A stretch of 64,000 bases of DNA from Chitinophaga sp. 180180018-3 (GCF_037893185.1 NZ_CP140772.1:868001-932000), one strand, 5' to 3'; shown: positions 35,640-46,053, numbered from the stretch's first letter. Translations and numbers: made by a program. Notes: generated by a model from the sequence alone, not told the origin.

Positions 35640-38600
35640 ATGCCTGGTAGTAATTGCCGCTTTTTAATGTATTTCCCTTTACTGTTGCTACTCCCTGGCG
35701 CCTTGCGGGCTCAGAATGGTGGCGTTTCCGGCAGGGTATTGTCGGAGAATGACAATAAACCGCTTCCGGGTGTCACTATACAGGTCAAAGGAAAGCCTGT
35801 AGGTACTGTTTCTAATGCCGATGGCAGCTTTTCTATTCAAGCCGCGCTGCAGGATACTTTGTTGTGCTCTTATATCGGTTACCAGCAGGAACGGTATGCT
35901 GTTAAAACCATGTCTGGCAACCTGCTTCATCTGAAGCCCGACAGCCGCTCGCTCAGCGATGTGGTGGTAGTGGGCTATGGTACCCAGCGAAAGCGTGATC
36001 TGACAGGTGCTGTCAGTTCAGTGAAAAGCAGGGATATTTCCTCCCTGCCGGTACCCAACGTAGGTGAAGCTTTACAGGGACGGGCTTCGGGGGTGCAGAT
36101 TGTATCTTCTGGTGCTCCCGGAAGCAACGTCACCATCCGTGTCAGGGGAGTAGGTACGATCAACAACGCCGATCCGCTGCTGGTGGTGGACGGGGTACCC
36201 ACCGATATTCCGCTGAATGCTATCAGTCCGGACGACATCGCCGCTATCGAGGTATTGAAAGATGCTTCTGCCGCCGCCATTTACGGTTCACGGGGCGCTA
36301 ATGGCATAGTGCTGATCACCACCAAAAGAGGCACCGGCCAGAACAGGCTGGAAGCCAAATTCTACACCGGCATGCAAGACGCTGCCCACATGGTGAAAAT
36401 GCTGAATGCCCGCCAGTTTGCCTCCCTGCACAATGAAATGATGGCTAACAACGGGCAAGCCCAAAATCCTGATTATGCTGATCCACTCGCACTCGGCAAA
36501 GGAACCGACTGGCTGAATGCACTCTTCCGTACGGCCCCCATGCAGAATTACTCCCTGGCTTATTCCGGTGGAAATGGAGCTACCAACTATTACGTTTCCG
36601 GTAGTGTGTTCAATCAGAAAGGTATCGTGATCAATACCGATTACAGGCGCTACAACATGCAATTTAATCTCGATACAAAAGTATTCGACTGGCTGAAATT
36701 CGGAAACAATCTTACCCTCAGCGCTGATGTAAAAAACAGTGGCGGCTATAATATCCAGGCTGCCATGGCTGCTTTACCCACCCAGCCCATTTACAATGAA
36801 GACGGCTCCTGGTCTGGTCCGGCAGGCCGCCCCGCCTGGGTAGGCGATATTCGCAACCCTATCGGTACCGCTACCATTAATACTGGCGCCACCAAAGGAT
36901 ACAATGTACTCGGCAATATCTACGGGGAAATAACATTGTTCAAAGACCTGAAATTCAGATCCACAGGGGGGATACAGTATATGTCGTGGGACAGCAGGAA
37001 CTGGTCGCCTAAATACGACTGGAAACCCATTGCTGTGCCTAATTCTTCATTATCCCGCAGCTTCAATAAAAGCATCACCCTTTTATGGGATAACTACTTT
37101 ACCTATGATCACTTTTTTGGCCACGATCATCACCTGACGATAATGGCCGGCAGCAGCGCGCAGAATAACAGCTACGAATATATGAGTGGCTCTATCCAGG
37201 GATTTGCAGACGACCGCACCAATCAGCTGGATAATGGGCTTACACTACCTGCTATAGGAGGCAACGGCAGCGATTGGGCATTGTTATCGTTCATTGGCCG
37301 CGCTAACTATGCATATAAAGATAAATATCTCTTTACCGCTACCATAAGGCGCGATGGCTCTTCCAGGTTCGGACCTTCACATAAATATGGAACTTTCCCT
37401 TCTGCTTCGGTAGCATGGAGAATCTCCAATGAAGACTTCTTCAAAAACATCACTTTTATCAACGACCTGAAACTACGTGCAGGCTATGGTGTAACCGGTA
37501 ATCAGAATATAGGCAACTATTCTTTCGCTTCCGTATATCAGACTGTCCAATATAATTTCAACGGCACACCGGTAACAGCCGTGGTGCCACAAAGTATCCC
37601 GAATCCGGCTGTACGTTGGGAAGAAGTGGAACAAACCAATATCGGCCTGGATGCAACCCTGCTGAATAACCGTATTAACGTAACTGTGGACGCTTACCTG
37701 AAAAATACCAACGGTATGCTGGTGCCAATGTCAGTGCCCATTTCAACCGGTTATTCCGATATCGTGGTGCCAAGTATCAATGCGGGTAAGATGCAGAACA
37801 AAGGTATAGAGCTCAATATCAATACTCAGAATATCAGGGGCGTATTTGAATGGAATACCAATTTCAATGTATCGTTTAATAAGAATAAAATCGTTAGGCT
37901 GAATGACAGTGTGCCTATGTATACCGGTGGTATCGGATTAAATCAGAACCTCGCCATTCATGCGCAGGGACATCCGCTCAACTCCTTCTACGGTTTCGTG
38001 ACCAATGGTATTTTCCAGGATCAGAAAGAAGTGGATGCTTACGCTGTGCAGGTACCCGGCGCAGATCCGTTTAACCGCACTTCACCGGGAGATATCAGGT
38101 TCAGGGATCTCAACAACGATGGAAAAATAGATGATGCCGACCGTACGTTTCTGGGGAATCCCAATCCTACGGTAATATTTGCGATGAATAACACCTTTGC
38201 CTACAAAGGTATCGACCTGAGCATCTTCCTGCAGGGTGTTTCAGGGAACAGCATCTTCAACGCCAACCGTATTAACCAGGAAGGCATGGCCGTAGCACAG
38301 AACCAGACTATTGCCGTATTAGATCGCTGGACAGGGCCGGGAACGAGCAACACCATGCCCCGCGCCGTTTTCAACGATCCGAATAAAAATACCCGTGTGT
38401 CCGATCGCTACGTGGAAGACGGATCTTACTTGAGAATAAAGAATATAACGCTGGGATATACCCTGCCGAAACCGCTGACAGCAAAAGCAAAACTTGCAGC
38501 TGCAAGGATCTATGTATCCTGTCAGAACCTGGCCACCTTTACTAAATACACCGGCTTCGATCCGGAAGTAACGGCCAACGGTATCGACCTGAACGTTTAC

Positions 38601-38645
38601 CCGGTTACCAGAACGCTGAGCGCCGGTGTTAATCTTACTTTCTAA
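35640..38645 (+). CDS. SusC-type TonB-dependent receptor, dextran locus
   Basis: A 1001-residue outer-membrane importer without an STN domain, as expected for a locus run by a hybrid two-component regulator instead of an ECF sigma factor. Signal MYFPLLLLLPGALRAQ is followed by a carboxypeptidase-regulatory-like domain (SGRVLSENDNKPLPGVTIQVKG). The plug contains the SusC hallmark VVVVGYGTQRKRDLTGAVSSV, LQGRASGVQIV and LLVVDGVPTD. The C-terminus LSAGVNLTF closes the barrel. The susD partner starts 14 bp downstream. Confidence 0.95.
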   Translation: MPGSNCRFLMYFPLLLLLPGALRAQNGGVSGRVLSENDNKPLPGVTIQVKGKPVGTVSNADGSFSIQAALQDTLLCSYIGYQQERYAVKTMSGNLLHLKPDSRSLSDVVVVGYGTQRKRDLTGAVSSVKSRDISSLPVPNVGEALQGRASGVQIVSSGAPGSNVTIRVRGVGTINNADPLLVVDGVPTDIPLNAISPDDIAAIEVLKDASAAAIYGSRGANGIVLITTKRGTGQNRLEAKFYTGMQDAAHMVKMLNARQFASLHNEMMANNGQAQNPDYADPLALGKGTDWLNALFRTAPMQNYSLAYSGGNGATNYYVSGSVFNQKGIVINTDYRRYNMQFNLDTKVFDWLKFGNNLTLSADVKNSGGYNIQAAMAALPTQPIYNEDGSWSGPAGRPAWVGDIRNPIGTATINTGATKGYNVLGNIYGEITLFKDLKFRSTGGIQYMSWDSRNWSPKYDWKPIAVPNSSLSRSFNKSITLLWDNYFTYDHFFGHDHHLTIMAGSSAQNNSYEYMSGSIQGFADDRTNQLDNGLTLPAIGGNGSDWALLSFIGRANYAYKDKYLFTATIRRDGSSRFGPSHKYGTFPSASVAWRISNEDFFKNITFINDLKLRAGYGVTGNQNIGNYSFASVYQTVQYNFNGTPVTAVVPQSIPNPAVRWEEVEQTNIGLDATLLNNRINVTVDAYLKNTNGMLVPMSVPISTGYSDIVVPSINAGKMQNKGIELNINTQNIRGVFEWNTNFNVSFNKNKIVRLNDSVPMYTGGIGLNQNLAIHAQGHPLNSFYGFVTNGIFQDQKEVDAYAVQVPGADPFNRTSPGDIRFRDLNNDGKIDDADRTFLGNPNPTVIFAMNNTFAYKGIDLSIFLQGVSGNSIFNANRINQEGMAVAQNQTIAVLDRWTGPGTSNTMPRAVFNDPNKNTRVSDRYVEDGSYLRIKNITLGYTLPKPLTAKAKLAAARIYVSCQNLATFTKYTGFDPEVTANGIDLNVYPVTRTLSAGVNLTF

Positions 38646-38659
38646 AAATCCAATAACAG

Positions 38660-40135
38660 ATGATGAAGTACTCCTTATATTTTCGTTTGTTCCTGGCAGT
38701 AGCAGTGATGAGTGGTTGTTCCAAATACCTCGATAAAACACCGCCGGACAAAATCAATTCTGAAAATTACTGGCAAACCGCCAACGATGCCGTAGCTGGT
38801 ATCAACGGCGCTTATCAGCCGCTGCAATGGCCCAAGTTGTATAATCTTCGTATGTGGACTACCGATATATGGGCTGGCAACAGCATTACTGGTGCAGGTG
38901 GTGGAACAGACGGTATTGAAACACAGGATATCTCCAATTTTGTAACGGCTACTGATAATGCAGCAGCATTGGATATCTGGCGGGGGCCCGCTCCGGGCAT
39001 TCTGAGATGCAATATGGTACTACAGAAGGTACCGGCTATACAAATGGATGAAAACCTGAAGAACAGGGTCTTGGGAGAAGCCCATTTTCTGAGGGCCAAT
39101 TATTACTTCATCCTGGTGAGATTATTTGGTGATGTGCCACTGCTCACACAGCCGCAGACTCCGCAGGATGACCTGCGTCCGGTACGTACTTCCAAAGACA
39201 AAGTATATGAACTTATCGTACAGGATCTGACCAGTGCCATTGCGCTTTTGCCTGCCCGCGAAAGTTACACCGGCGCCGATATTGGCCGGGCTTCAAAAGG
39301 CGCTGCGGCCGGCCTTCTGGCGAAAGTATACCTGACAATGGGTAACTATCAGAAAACAGCGGAACTATGCCAGCAGGTAACAACCCTGGGATATACGCTG
39401 AATAAAAACTACAGCGATAATTTCAATCCGCAGACCAAGAACTCCCTGGAATCCCTGTTCGAAGTACAATACTATGGTAAAACCAATTACAGCTTCTGGG
39501 ATAATGAAAACCAGGCCTCCTGGGTCAGTACCTTTATGGGGCCACGCAACTCAAACATGGTAGCAGGCGCCTATGGCTGGAATCAGCCAACACAGGAGTT
39601 TGTGAGTGCCTATGAACCGGACGATAAACGTAAGAATCAAACAGTATTATACAACGGATGTCCTGATTTCGACGGTATGAAATACAATGCCACCTGGTCG
39701 GTTACAGGATATAACGTGCGGAAATTCCTCGTATCGAAATCTGTCTCTGTTGATTATAATACCAATCCTGCTAATTGGGTGGTGTTGCGTTATGCAGATG
39801 TATTACTGATGCAGGCGGAAGCGCTCAACGAGCTGGGGCAGACGGCTGCTGCAGAAACACCGCTGAATGCTGTAAGGGCCCGGGCAGGCTTACCGGAAGT
39901 ACATGGTTTGCCAAAAGATGCTTTCCGTGAAAAAGTATTGCATGAAAGACGTATGGAGCTGGCCTTTGAAGGAGAACGCTGGTTCGATCTGGTGAGGGTG
40001 AAGCAGGGGCAGTATGGCCTCGATTTCCTCCATGCCATCGGCAAAGTAAATGCCACTTCCAAACATCTGCTGCTACCTATTCCCCAGAAGGAAAGGGATG
40101 CCAATCCGAACCTGACACAAAATCCCGGTTACTGA
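38660..40135 (+). CDS. SusD/RagB-type glycan-binding lipoprotein, dextran locus
   Basis: A 491-residue lipoprotein: signal MMKYSLYFRLFLAVAVMSGC, then SKYLDKTPPDKINSENYWQTANDAVAGINGAY, the conserved start of the classic RagB/SusD family. FLRANYYFILVRLFGDVPLLT (about 135-155) and the C-terminal LHERRMELAFEGERWFDLVRV are strong family markers. It forms the lid of the SusC at 35640-38645 and should bind alpha-1,6-glucan given the GH66 gene in the operon. A second ATG at 38663 is equally possible. Confidence 0.95.
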   Translation: MMKYSLYFRLFLAVAVMSGCSKYLDKTPPDKINSENYWQTANDAVAGINGAYQPLQWPKLYNLRMWTTDIWAGNSITGAGGGTDGIETQDISNFVTATDNAAALDIWRGPAPGILRCNMVLQKVPAIQMDENLKNRVLGEAHFLRANYYFILVRLFGDVPLLTQPQTPQDDLRPVRTSKDKVYELIVQDLTSAIALLPARESYTGADIGRASKGAAAGLLAKVYLTMGNYQKTAELCQQVTTLGYTLNKNYSDNFNPQTKNSLESLFEVQYYGKTNYSFWDNENQASWVSTFMGPRNSNMVAGAYGWNQPTQEFVSAYEPDDKRKNQTVLYNGCPDFDGMKYNATWSVTGYNVRKFLVSKSVSVDYNTNPANWVVLRYADVLLMQAEALNELGQTAAAETPLNAVRARAGLPEVHGLPKDAFREKVLHERRMELAFEGERWFDLVRVKQGQYGLDFLHAIGKVNATSKHLLLPIPQKERDANPNLTQNPGY

Positions 40136-40153
40136 TCAGTTTAAAACTACGTT

Positions 40154-41590
40154 ATGAAATTTATCCTACAAGGATTGCTGCTGGTAATATTGTTCAGCGC
40201 CTGTAAAAAATATAATGAAACAGAGCTGAATAAAGGAGATAGCCCGCTGCAACTCACTGCTACTAAAAGCAAGGTAACACTGCAACAAAAAAACGATGGG
40301 GCAGAAGCTATCGTTTTCAACTGGACCGCAGGTTCCAATAAAGGCACCAATGCAGCGATTGCCTATACATTACTGCTCGATAAACAGGGGAATCATTTCA
40401 GCAAAGCAGTAACCCAGGATATGGGCAAAGCTGCTTATTCACGCAAATACACAGTAGCGGAGTTGAATAACCTGCTGCTGCAGCAATTGGGTTTCACAGC
40501 CGATTCCACCGGCACCCTGGAAGCTAAAATCATAGCTACGGTATCCGGCAGTAACCATGCGACCGATACTACGCAGGTGTTGAGTATCCAGCTAATACCC
40601 TACAAAGCAGTATCTACTACATTGTATCTGATCGGCGATGCTGCACCCAATGGCTGGAGCGCCGATAAAGCAACTCCGCTTATCGCCGACCCAAACGAAG
40701 CCGGACGCTTTACCTGGAAAGGCAATCTTACCGCAGGCGAATTGAAATTCATCACCACGCCGGGTAAATTCGCACCTTCTTATAACAAGGGTAGTGATGA
40801 TGCACACCTGTTTTACAGAACTGCCGACAACCAGCCGGACGATAAATTCAAAATAACAGCATCAGGTGTATATACTATCTCGCTGAGTTTACTGGATATG
40901 ACTATCAGTATCTCCATTACCGATGCTCCGCCTTACGCCCGTCTATGGATGCTGGGTGATGCGGTACCCACTGGCTGGGATATAGGGGCGCCTTCGCCAA
41001 TGAGGGTCGATTCCTCAAATCTGTGGGTGTTCTCCTATAATGAAGTGCTGAAAGCCGGCGAATTTAAGATACCAGTGGCTACCGGCAACTTTGCAACAGA
41101 TTATTACATGCCGCTCACCAATCATCCGGCACTGACTTCCACCAGCGTGCAGCTGGTGAAAAATGGCACGCCGGATAACAAGTGGCAGATCACCAATCCG
41201 GGACCTTATAAGATCAAACTCGATATACAGAACAATACTATCAGCGTCAGGCCCTTTACTCCGTACAAAAAGATCTGGATGGTTGGGGATGCTACACCGG
41301 TAGGCTGGAATATCAACAGCCCGCAGGAAATGACACCGGATGCATCCAATCCGTATGTGTTTTCCTACAGCGGACCAATGAACACCGGCGAATTCAAATT
41401 CCCGCTGTCGACCGGCGATTGGGGCTGCGATTACTTTATGCCAGTACTGAATGGGGCCGGCCCCGGCAGTACACAAATGAAATTTGTACCATCCGGCAGC
41501 CCGGATTTCAAATGGAAAATCACTCAGGCAGGTAACTACAAGATCGTCATCAACCAGCTGTACGAAACCATCTCCATTCAAAAGTTGTAA
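40154..41590 (+). CDS. SusE/SusF-like surface glycan-binding lipoprotein with three binding modules
   Basis: A 478-residue lipoprotein (MKFILQGLLLVILFSAC). The SusE domain at about 25-150 (SPLQLTATKSKVTL, IVFNWTAGSNKG) is followed by three repeats that each begin with a phrase like LYLIGDAAPNGWSADKATPL, LWMLGDAVPTGWDIGAPSPM and IWMVGDATPVGWNINSPQEM. Each repeat then shows a GELKF/GEFKI/GEFKF strand and a W-K/Q-I-T-G-Y-K-I strand. Such modules bind alpha-glucans in SusE and SusF. It follows susD by 18 bp. It should hold dextran or isomalto-oligosaccharides at the cell surface. Confidence 0.9.
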   Translation: MKFILQGLLLVILFSACKKYNETELNKGDSPLQLTATKSKVTLQQKNDGAEAIVFNWTAGSNKGTNAAIAYTLLLDKQGNHFSKAVTQDMGKAAYSRKYTVAELNNLLLQQLGFTADSTGTLEAKIIATVSGSNHATDTTQVLSIQLIPYKAVSTTLYLIGDAAPNGWSADKATPLIADPNEAGRFTWKGNLTAGELKFITTPGKFAPSYNKGSDDAHLFYRTADNQPDDKFKITASGVYTISLSLLDMTISISITDAPPYARLWMLGDAVPTGWDIGAPSPMRVDSSNLWVFSYNEVLKAGEFKIPVATGNFATDYYMPLTNHPALTSTSVQLVKNGTPDNKWQITNPGPYKIKLDIQNNTISVRPFTPYKKIWMVGDATPVGWNINSPQEMTPDASNPYVFSYSGPMNTGEFKFPLSTGDWGCDYFMPVLNGAGPGSTQMKFVPSGSPDFKWKITQAGNYKIVINQLYETISIQKL

Positions 41591-41595
41591 CGAAA

Positions 41596-43353
41596 ATGAA
41601 AAGAATTAAAATGACAAGTATATTCCTGTGTGCATTCCTGGCATTTTCTTCCTGTGAGAAAAGCAATCCGGTAAATGATCCCGTAACATACGGCGCATCT
41701 TATGTACTCACTATTCATACTGATAAAGCAGTATATAAGCCTGGCGATGAAATAAATTTCACACTGAGCCAACCACTCGCCGGTAATATCAAAATCCGCT
41801 ACAGGCACGGCGCTGAAACCATTAAGGAGGAAACCCTCAATGGAACTACATGGCGTTGGACAGCCCCCGCTGCGGATTTTAAAGGATATATGATCGATTT
41901 ATATGAGATCACGGACGGCAGGGAAAAGATCCACACCAGTGTTGCTGTGGATGTATCGTCCGATTGGTCCCGCTTTCCACGTTATGGCTTTGTTGCTTCT
42001 TTCGGTAAAATGAGCACTGCCGATATAGGCAAAGTCATCAAAAACCTGAACAGGCATCATATCAACGGTGTACAATTCCAGGACTGGCATTACAAGCATC
42101 ACATGCCACTGGCCGGAACACCGGAAGCACCGTTGAGCCTGTACAAGGACATTGCGAACAGGGACACGTATGCATCTACCATTAAAAATTATATAGACGC
42201 TATTCATGGATATAACATGAAAGCTATCTTCTATAACCTGGCCTATGGAGCCCTGAGCGATGGCGGCTCCGATGGGGTAGGAGAAGAATGGTATGCTTTC
42301 AAAGACAAAAATCATACAACGAAGGACGTACTGAATCTTCCCAGGCCCATGTTCAAAAGTGATATTTATATCCTCAATCCGGCCAACACCCAATGGCAGC
42401 AATACATTGCGAAACGTAATAAGGATGTATACGCTGCCTACGCTTTTGATGGCTACCAGATAGACCAGCTGGGCAATCGCGGTACACTGTACGATTACAG
42501 TGGTAACAATCTTGATATGGCTGGTACCTTCAAACCATTTATCGACGCTATGAAAATAGCCGCGCCGGACAAACGGCTCGTGATGAACGCTGTAACACAA
42601 TACGGCGGGCAGCCGATTGCACAATCGCCCGTAGATTTCCTGTACTCCGAAGTATGGACACCGAATGAAAGTTTTAAGGATCTGGCAGGAATTATACAGG
42701 ATAATGACCGCTGGAGTAATAATACTAAGAAGACGGTACTGGCAGCGTATATGAACTATAATGTGGCCGATGGTAAAGGCTTCTTCAACACACCCGGCGT
42801 ATTGTTGATGGATGCAGTGACGTTTGCATTTGGCGCTTCACACCTCGAACTGGGAGAACATATGCTTGGAAAGGAGTACTTCCCCAACGATAACCTGGAA
42901 ATGAAAGATGATCTAAAACAGGCTATGGTAAGGTATTACGACTTCCTGGTTGCCTACGAGAATCTCCTCCGGGACGGTGGTGCCTTCAATAATCCTGTGG
43001 TAAGCTGCACCAATGGTAAACTGGCCGTTAACGCCTGGCCTCCGGCTTCCGGTCAGGTGGCGGTGATAGGCAGGGAGGTCAGCAACAGTCAGGTACTGCA
43101 CCTGGTGAATTTCACCAATGCGAATTCTCTTAACTGGAGAGATGCTGATGGAACACAACCTGCGCCTGCTGTCATCAGCAACGCAGATCTGGATGTGACA
43201 GTGAATAAACCTGTGGCAAAAGTATGGATTGCTTCTCCTGACAATGGTTTCGGAGTAGCCACATCACTCCCGTTCAGGCAAACCGGTAACACCGTTTCGT
43301 TTACACTACCCTCTCTGCAATACTGGGATATGGTGGTGGTCACTTATAAATAA
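41596..43353 (+). CDS. GH66 dextranase, lipoprotein
   Basis: A 585-residue predicted surface endo-dextranase of family GH66, cutting alpha-1,6-glucan. A lipobox cysteine lies at residue 20 (FLAFSSC). An immunoglobulin-like N-terminal domain (about 35-120) precedes the (beta/alpha)8 barrel. Barrel motifs are RYGFVASFGKM, HINGVQFQDWHYKH, YAFDGYQIDQLGNRG (nucleophile candidate D290) and FLYSEVWTPNESF (acid/base candidate E352), matching GH66. A C-terminal beta domain (about 480-585) completes the enzyme. It is 5 bp after the SusE/F-like gene. Cycloisomaltooligosaccharide-forming relatives carry an extra inserted CBM35, which is absent. Confidence 0.9.
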   Translation: MKRIKMTSIFLCAFLAFSSCEKSNPVNDPVTYGASYVLTIHTDKAVYKPGDEINFTLSQPLAGNIKIRYRHGAETIKEETLNGTTWRWTAPAADFKGYMIDLYEITDGREKIHTSVAVDVSSDWSRFPRYGFVASFGKMSTADIGKVIKNLNRHHINGVQFQDWHYKHHMPLAGTPEAPLSLYKDIANRDTYASTIKNYIDAIHGYNMKAIFYNLAYGALSDGGSDGVGEEWYAFKDKNHTTKDVLNLPRPMFKSDIYILNPANTQWQQYIAKRNKDVYAAYAFDGYQIDQLGNRGTLYDYSGNNLDMAGTFKPFIDAMKIAAPDKRLVMNAVTQYGGQPIAQSPVDFLYSEVWTPNESFKDLAGIIQDNDRWSNNTKKTVLAAYMNYNVADGKGFFNTPGVLLMDAVTFAFGASHLELGEHMLGKEYFPNDNLEMKDDLKQAMVRYYDFLVAYENLLRDGGAFNNPVVSCTNGKLAVNAWPPASGQVAVIGREVSNSQVLHLVNFTNANSLNWRDADGTQPAPAVISNADLDVTVNKPVAKVWIASPDNGFGVATSLPFRQTGNTVSFTLPSLQYWDMVVVTYK

Positions 43354-43359
43354 TTATCA

Positions 43360-46053
43360 ATGAAAGGAATTTGTAAAGCTACGCTGGCAGCCTTGTTGCT
43401 GCCAGCAATAACGGTTTGTGCCCAATCGCCGGTATGGAGGTCTGCCGCTTACACCGTTTATGCCGATAGTATCGTACAAGGAAACAGGTATGTGGCAAAG
43501 GCAATATCTGACCATGAATTAACATCAGACTATCAGAGCCCCGCCAATCTTTTTCAATCGGCTTTGTTATCGTTCAAATTCAGCATCAATGGAAAGGACA
43601 ATGAAATGCCTTCCGGCATGGATCATCATTTCAACTGTATTACGGAAAACGGAAAAGCAATAACGCCGCTGATCAAATTCGGTACGCTCCTTTCAGCTAA
43701 AGAAACCCCTGGTGCATTTCTGGCGCCCAATACAGAGCTCCTCATCCGGGTGGATATGCGCGAAGTGCTAAAAGCATTCAAAGATCAGGGATATTACACC
43801 GCCTTTAATGGCACGAAAATTTATAAGGATGATTTCAAAGGCCTCTTTGTAGCTGGCGGAGCTGCGCCACTGATATGGGATTTCGATAACCTGGTCAATC
43901 ATCCTGAACTGGAGTTGAAAGATCCCGACGGCGATGGGATCTATGAAACCACGCTTATCATGAATCGCTTTGATCCCGGTAAACATACTGCCTCTCACTG
44001 GAAGCTGACTAAAGATATCAGCGCTTTTCCGCAATACCATTCCGGCTTTCCGGTAAGTAATGCACTGTATAACCTGTCGCTCGAGGAAATGCTTAACGCC
44101 GTAGAAAAAGACAGTACTTTCCGTACCGGCAGGGAATGGGCGGGCGTATGGACGCGCGACATCAGTTACAGCATTATCCTGTCAATGGCCTATCTGCAGC
44201 CGCAGGTAGCACGTTACAGTCTTATGAAAAAAGTAAACGCCCGCCGGCGAATCATACAGGATACCGGTACAGGCGGCGCATGGCCGGTATCTACGGACCG
44301 TATCGTATGGGCCCTGGCAGCCTGGGAAGTGTACAAGGTAACGGGCGACAGGCAATGGTTGAGTGATGCCTATACAATTATTCGTAACACATTGGAAGAT
44401 GATTACCAGACTGCATATGACCCGGCTACCGGGCTGGTGAGAGGTGAATCATCGTTCCTCGATTGGCGCGAACAAACCTATCCACGCTGGATGCAACCCG
44501 CCGATATTTACGGCTCTCTGAACCTCGGCACTAATGCGGTGCATGCTGAAGCCAACAGCGTACTGAGCCGCATGGCGGCATTATTGGGCAAACCGGAGGG
44601 CGCCGCCAGGTATCAGGCAGTGGCGGAACAGATCCGTAAAGCCATCAACCGGCATTTTTGGTTGCCGGAAAAGAAATATTATGCACAATATCTTTATGGG
44701 AGATATCAAAAAATGATATCTCCCCGTTCAGAAGCGCTGGGAGAGGCACTCTGTGTGTTATTTGATATTGCAGATAATCAAAGACAGCAGGAAGTAGTGG
44801 ATAATATCCCTGTAATGGATTTCGGTATTCCGTGTATATATCCGCAGATCCCGAATATTCCACCCTATCATAACGATGCCGTGTGGCCTTTTGTAGCTTC
44901 TTTCTGTACCTGGGCCGGCGCTAAAACCGGTAATGAGGCAGCGGTAATGGAAGGCATCAGCGCTATTTACCGGCCCGCCGCAATGTTCCTCACCAATAAA
45001 GAAAATTTTGTCGCATCCGATGGAGATTTTACCGGTACGCAAATCAATTCCAGTAATATGTTATGGAGCCTTGCAGGCAATATTAGCCTGGTGCATAAAG
45101 TACTGTTCGGTATTCATTTTGGCGAACAGCAACTGGAGTTCCATCCATTTGTACCTGCAGCCTATAGCGGTAATCGGCAATTGACAGGTTTCAGATACCG
45201 CCAGGCTGTGCTGGATATTGAAATGAACGGGTATGGAAATGTTGTAAAGGAATTTTATGTAGATGGAAAACAAACGGCCTCCCATCATATCCCTGCAGTG
45301 ATGCAGGGCGCTCATCACGTGAGGATAGTATTGGGAAATACCTTTACCGGCAACGCTGCTGTTAATAAAGTACCGGAACTCATTGCTCCGGCTACACCAC
45401 AGGCCGGCTACCAGGACGGATGGCTGAAATGGCCGCGTGTAAAAGATGTTGATACCTATCAGGTGTGGAAAAATGGAAAGCTCCTGGCACAAACGAAAGA
45501 CACCGGGCTGGCCGTAGCTGCTAAAGGTTTCGCGGAATACTGCATTGTAGCGAAAAATGCAGCCGGTGTACCATCGTTCGCATCACAGCCGGTATTAGTG
45601 GCAGACAGTGCGAGGGTGCTGCTCGCAGAAGCGGAAACAATGGCCGGTTGTTCCCTGCTTTCGTACAAGGGATTTTCCGGTAGCGGTTTTGTTGAAATCA
45701 GCACAGACCTGAACCGGATCCTGAAAATACCGGTAATGGTGCCTGCCACAGGAAAGTACCTGCTCGACCTGCGCTATGCCAACGGAAACGGCCCGGTTAA
45801 TACAGAAAATAAATGCGCCATACGCACCCTGATGGAAGGCAGCAAGGTACTGGGGAAAATTGTAATGCCACAGCGGGGAAAAGGAGAGTGGTCTGACTGG
45901 GGATTTAGCAACTCACAGGAAATATACCTGACTGAAGGAAAACATATCATCACCCTGGCATTGCAGGAAGCGGACATGAATATGAACGGAGAAACGAACC
46001 AGGCAATGGTGGATTATGTAAGGCTAATCAGGATAAACGACTGGCAATTTTAA
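43360..46053 (+). CDS. Six-hairpin glycoside hydrolase with C-terminal carbohydrate-binding-like domain
   Basis: An 897-residue exported enzyme (signal MKGICKATLAALLLPAITVCAQ). The middle (about 230-600) reads as an (alpha/alpha)6 toroid: GREWAGVWTRDISYSIILSMAYLQPQ, GTGGAWPVSTDRIVWALAAWEVYKVTGD, SSFLDWREQTYPRWMQPADIYGS, PYHNDAVWPFVASFCTWAG. These have the look of MGH1/glucoamylase-like enzymes, with acidic candidates in TRD, FLDWRE and PYHNDAVW. The tail (about 730-897, LLAEAETMAGCSLLSYKGFSG ... AMVDYVRLIRI) resembles CBM6/CBM35. I cannot assign a numbered family. In this locus it probably trims isomalto-oligosaccharides released by the GH66, where GH31 or GH97 would usually do so. Confidence 0.75.
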   Translation: MKGICKATLAALLLPAITVCAQSPVWRSAAYTVYADSIVQGNRYVAKAISDHELTSDYQSPANLFQSALLSFKFSINGKDNEMPSGMDHHFNCITENGKAITPLIKFGTLLSAKETPGAFLAPNTELLIRVDMREVLKAFKDQGYYTAFNGTKIYKDDFKGLFVAGGAAPLIWDFDNLVNHPELELKDPDGDGIYETTLIMNRFDPGKHTASHWKLTKDISAFPQYHSGFPVSNALYNLSLEEMLNAVEKDSTFRTGREWAGVWTRDISYSIILSMAYLQPQVARYSLMKKVNARRRIIQDTGTGGAWPVSTDRIVWALAAWEVYKVTGDRQWLSDAYTIIRNTLEDDYQTAYDPATGLVRGESSFLDWREQTYPRWMQPADIYGSLNLGTNAVHAEANSVLSRMAALLGKPEGAARYQAVAEQIRKAINRHFWLPEKKYYAQYLYGRYQKMISPRSEALGEALCVLFDIADNQRQQEVVDNIPVMDFGIPCIYPQIPNIPPYHNDAVWPFVASFCTWAGAKTGNEAAVMEGISAIYRPAAMFLTNKENFVASDGDFTGTQINSSNMLWSLAGNISLVHKVLFGIHFGEQQLEFHPFVPAAYSGNRQLTGFRYRQAVLDIEMNGYGNVVKEFYVDGKQTASHHIPAVMQGAHHVRIVLGNTFTGNAAVNKVPELIAPATPQAGYQDGWLKWPRVKDVDTYQVWKNGKLLAQTKDTGLAVAAKGFAEYCIVAKNAAGVPSFASQPVLVADSARVLLAEAETMAGCSLLSYKGFSGSGFVEISTDLNRILKIPVMVPATGKYLLDLRYANGNGPVNTENKCAIRTLMEGSKVLGKIVMPQRGKGEWSDWGFSNSQEIYLTEGKHIITLALQEADMNMNGETNQAMVDYVRLIRINDWQF

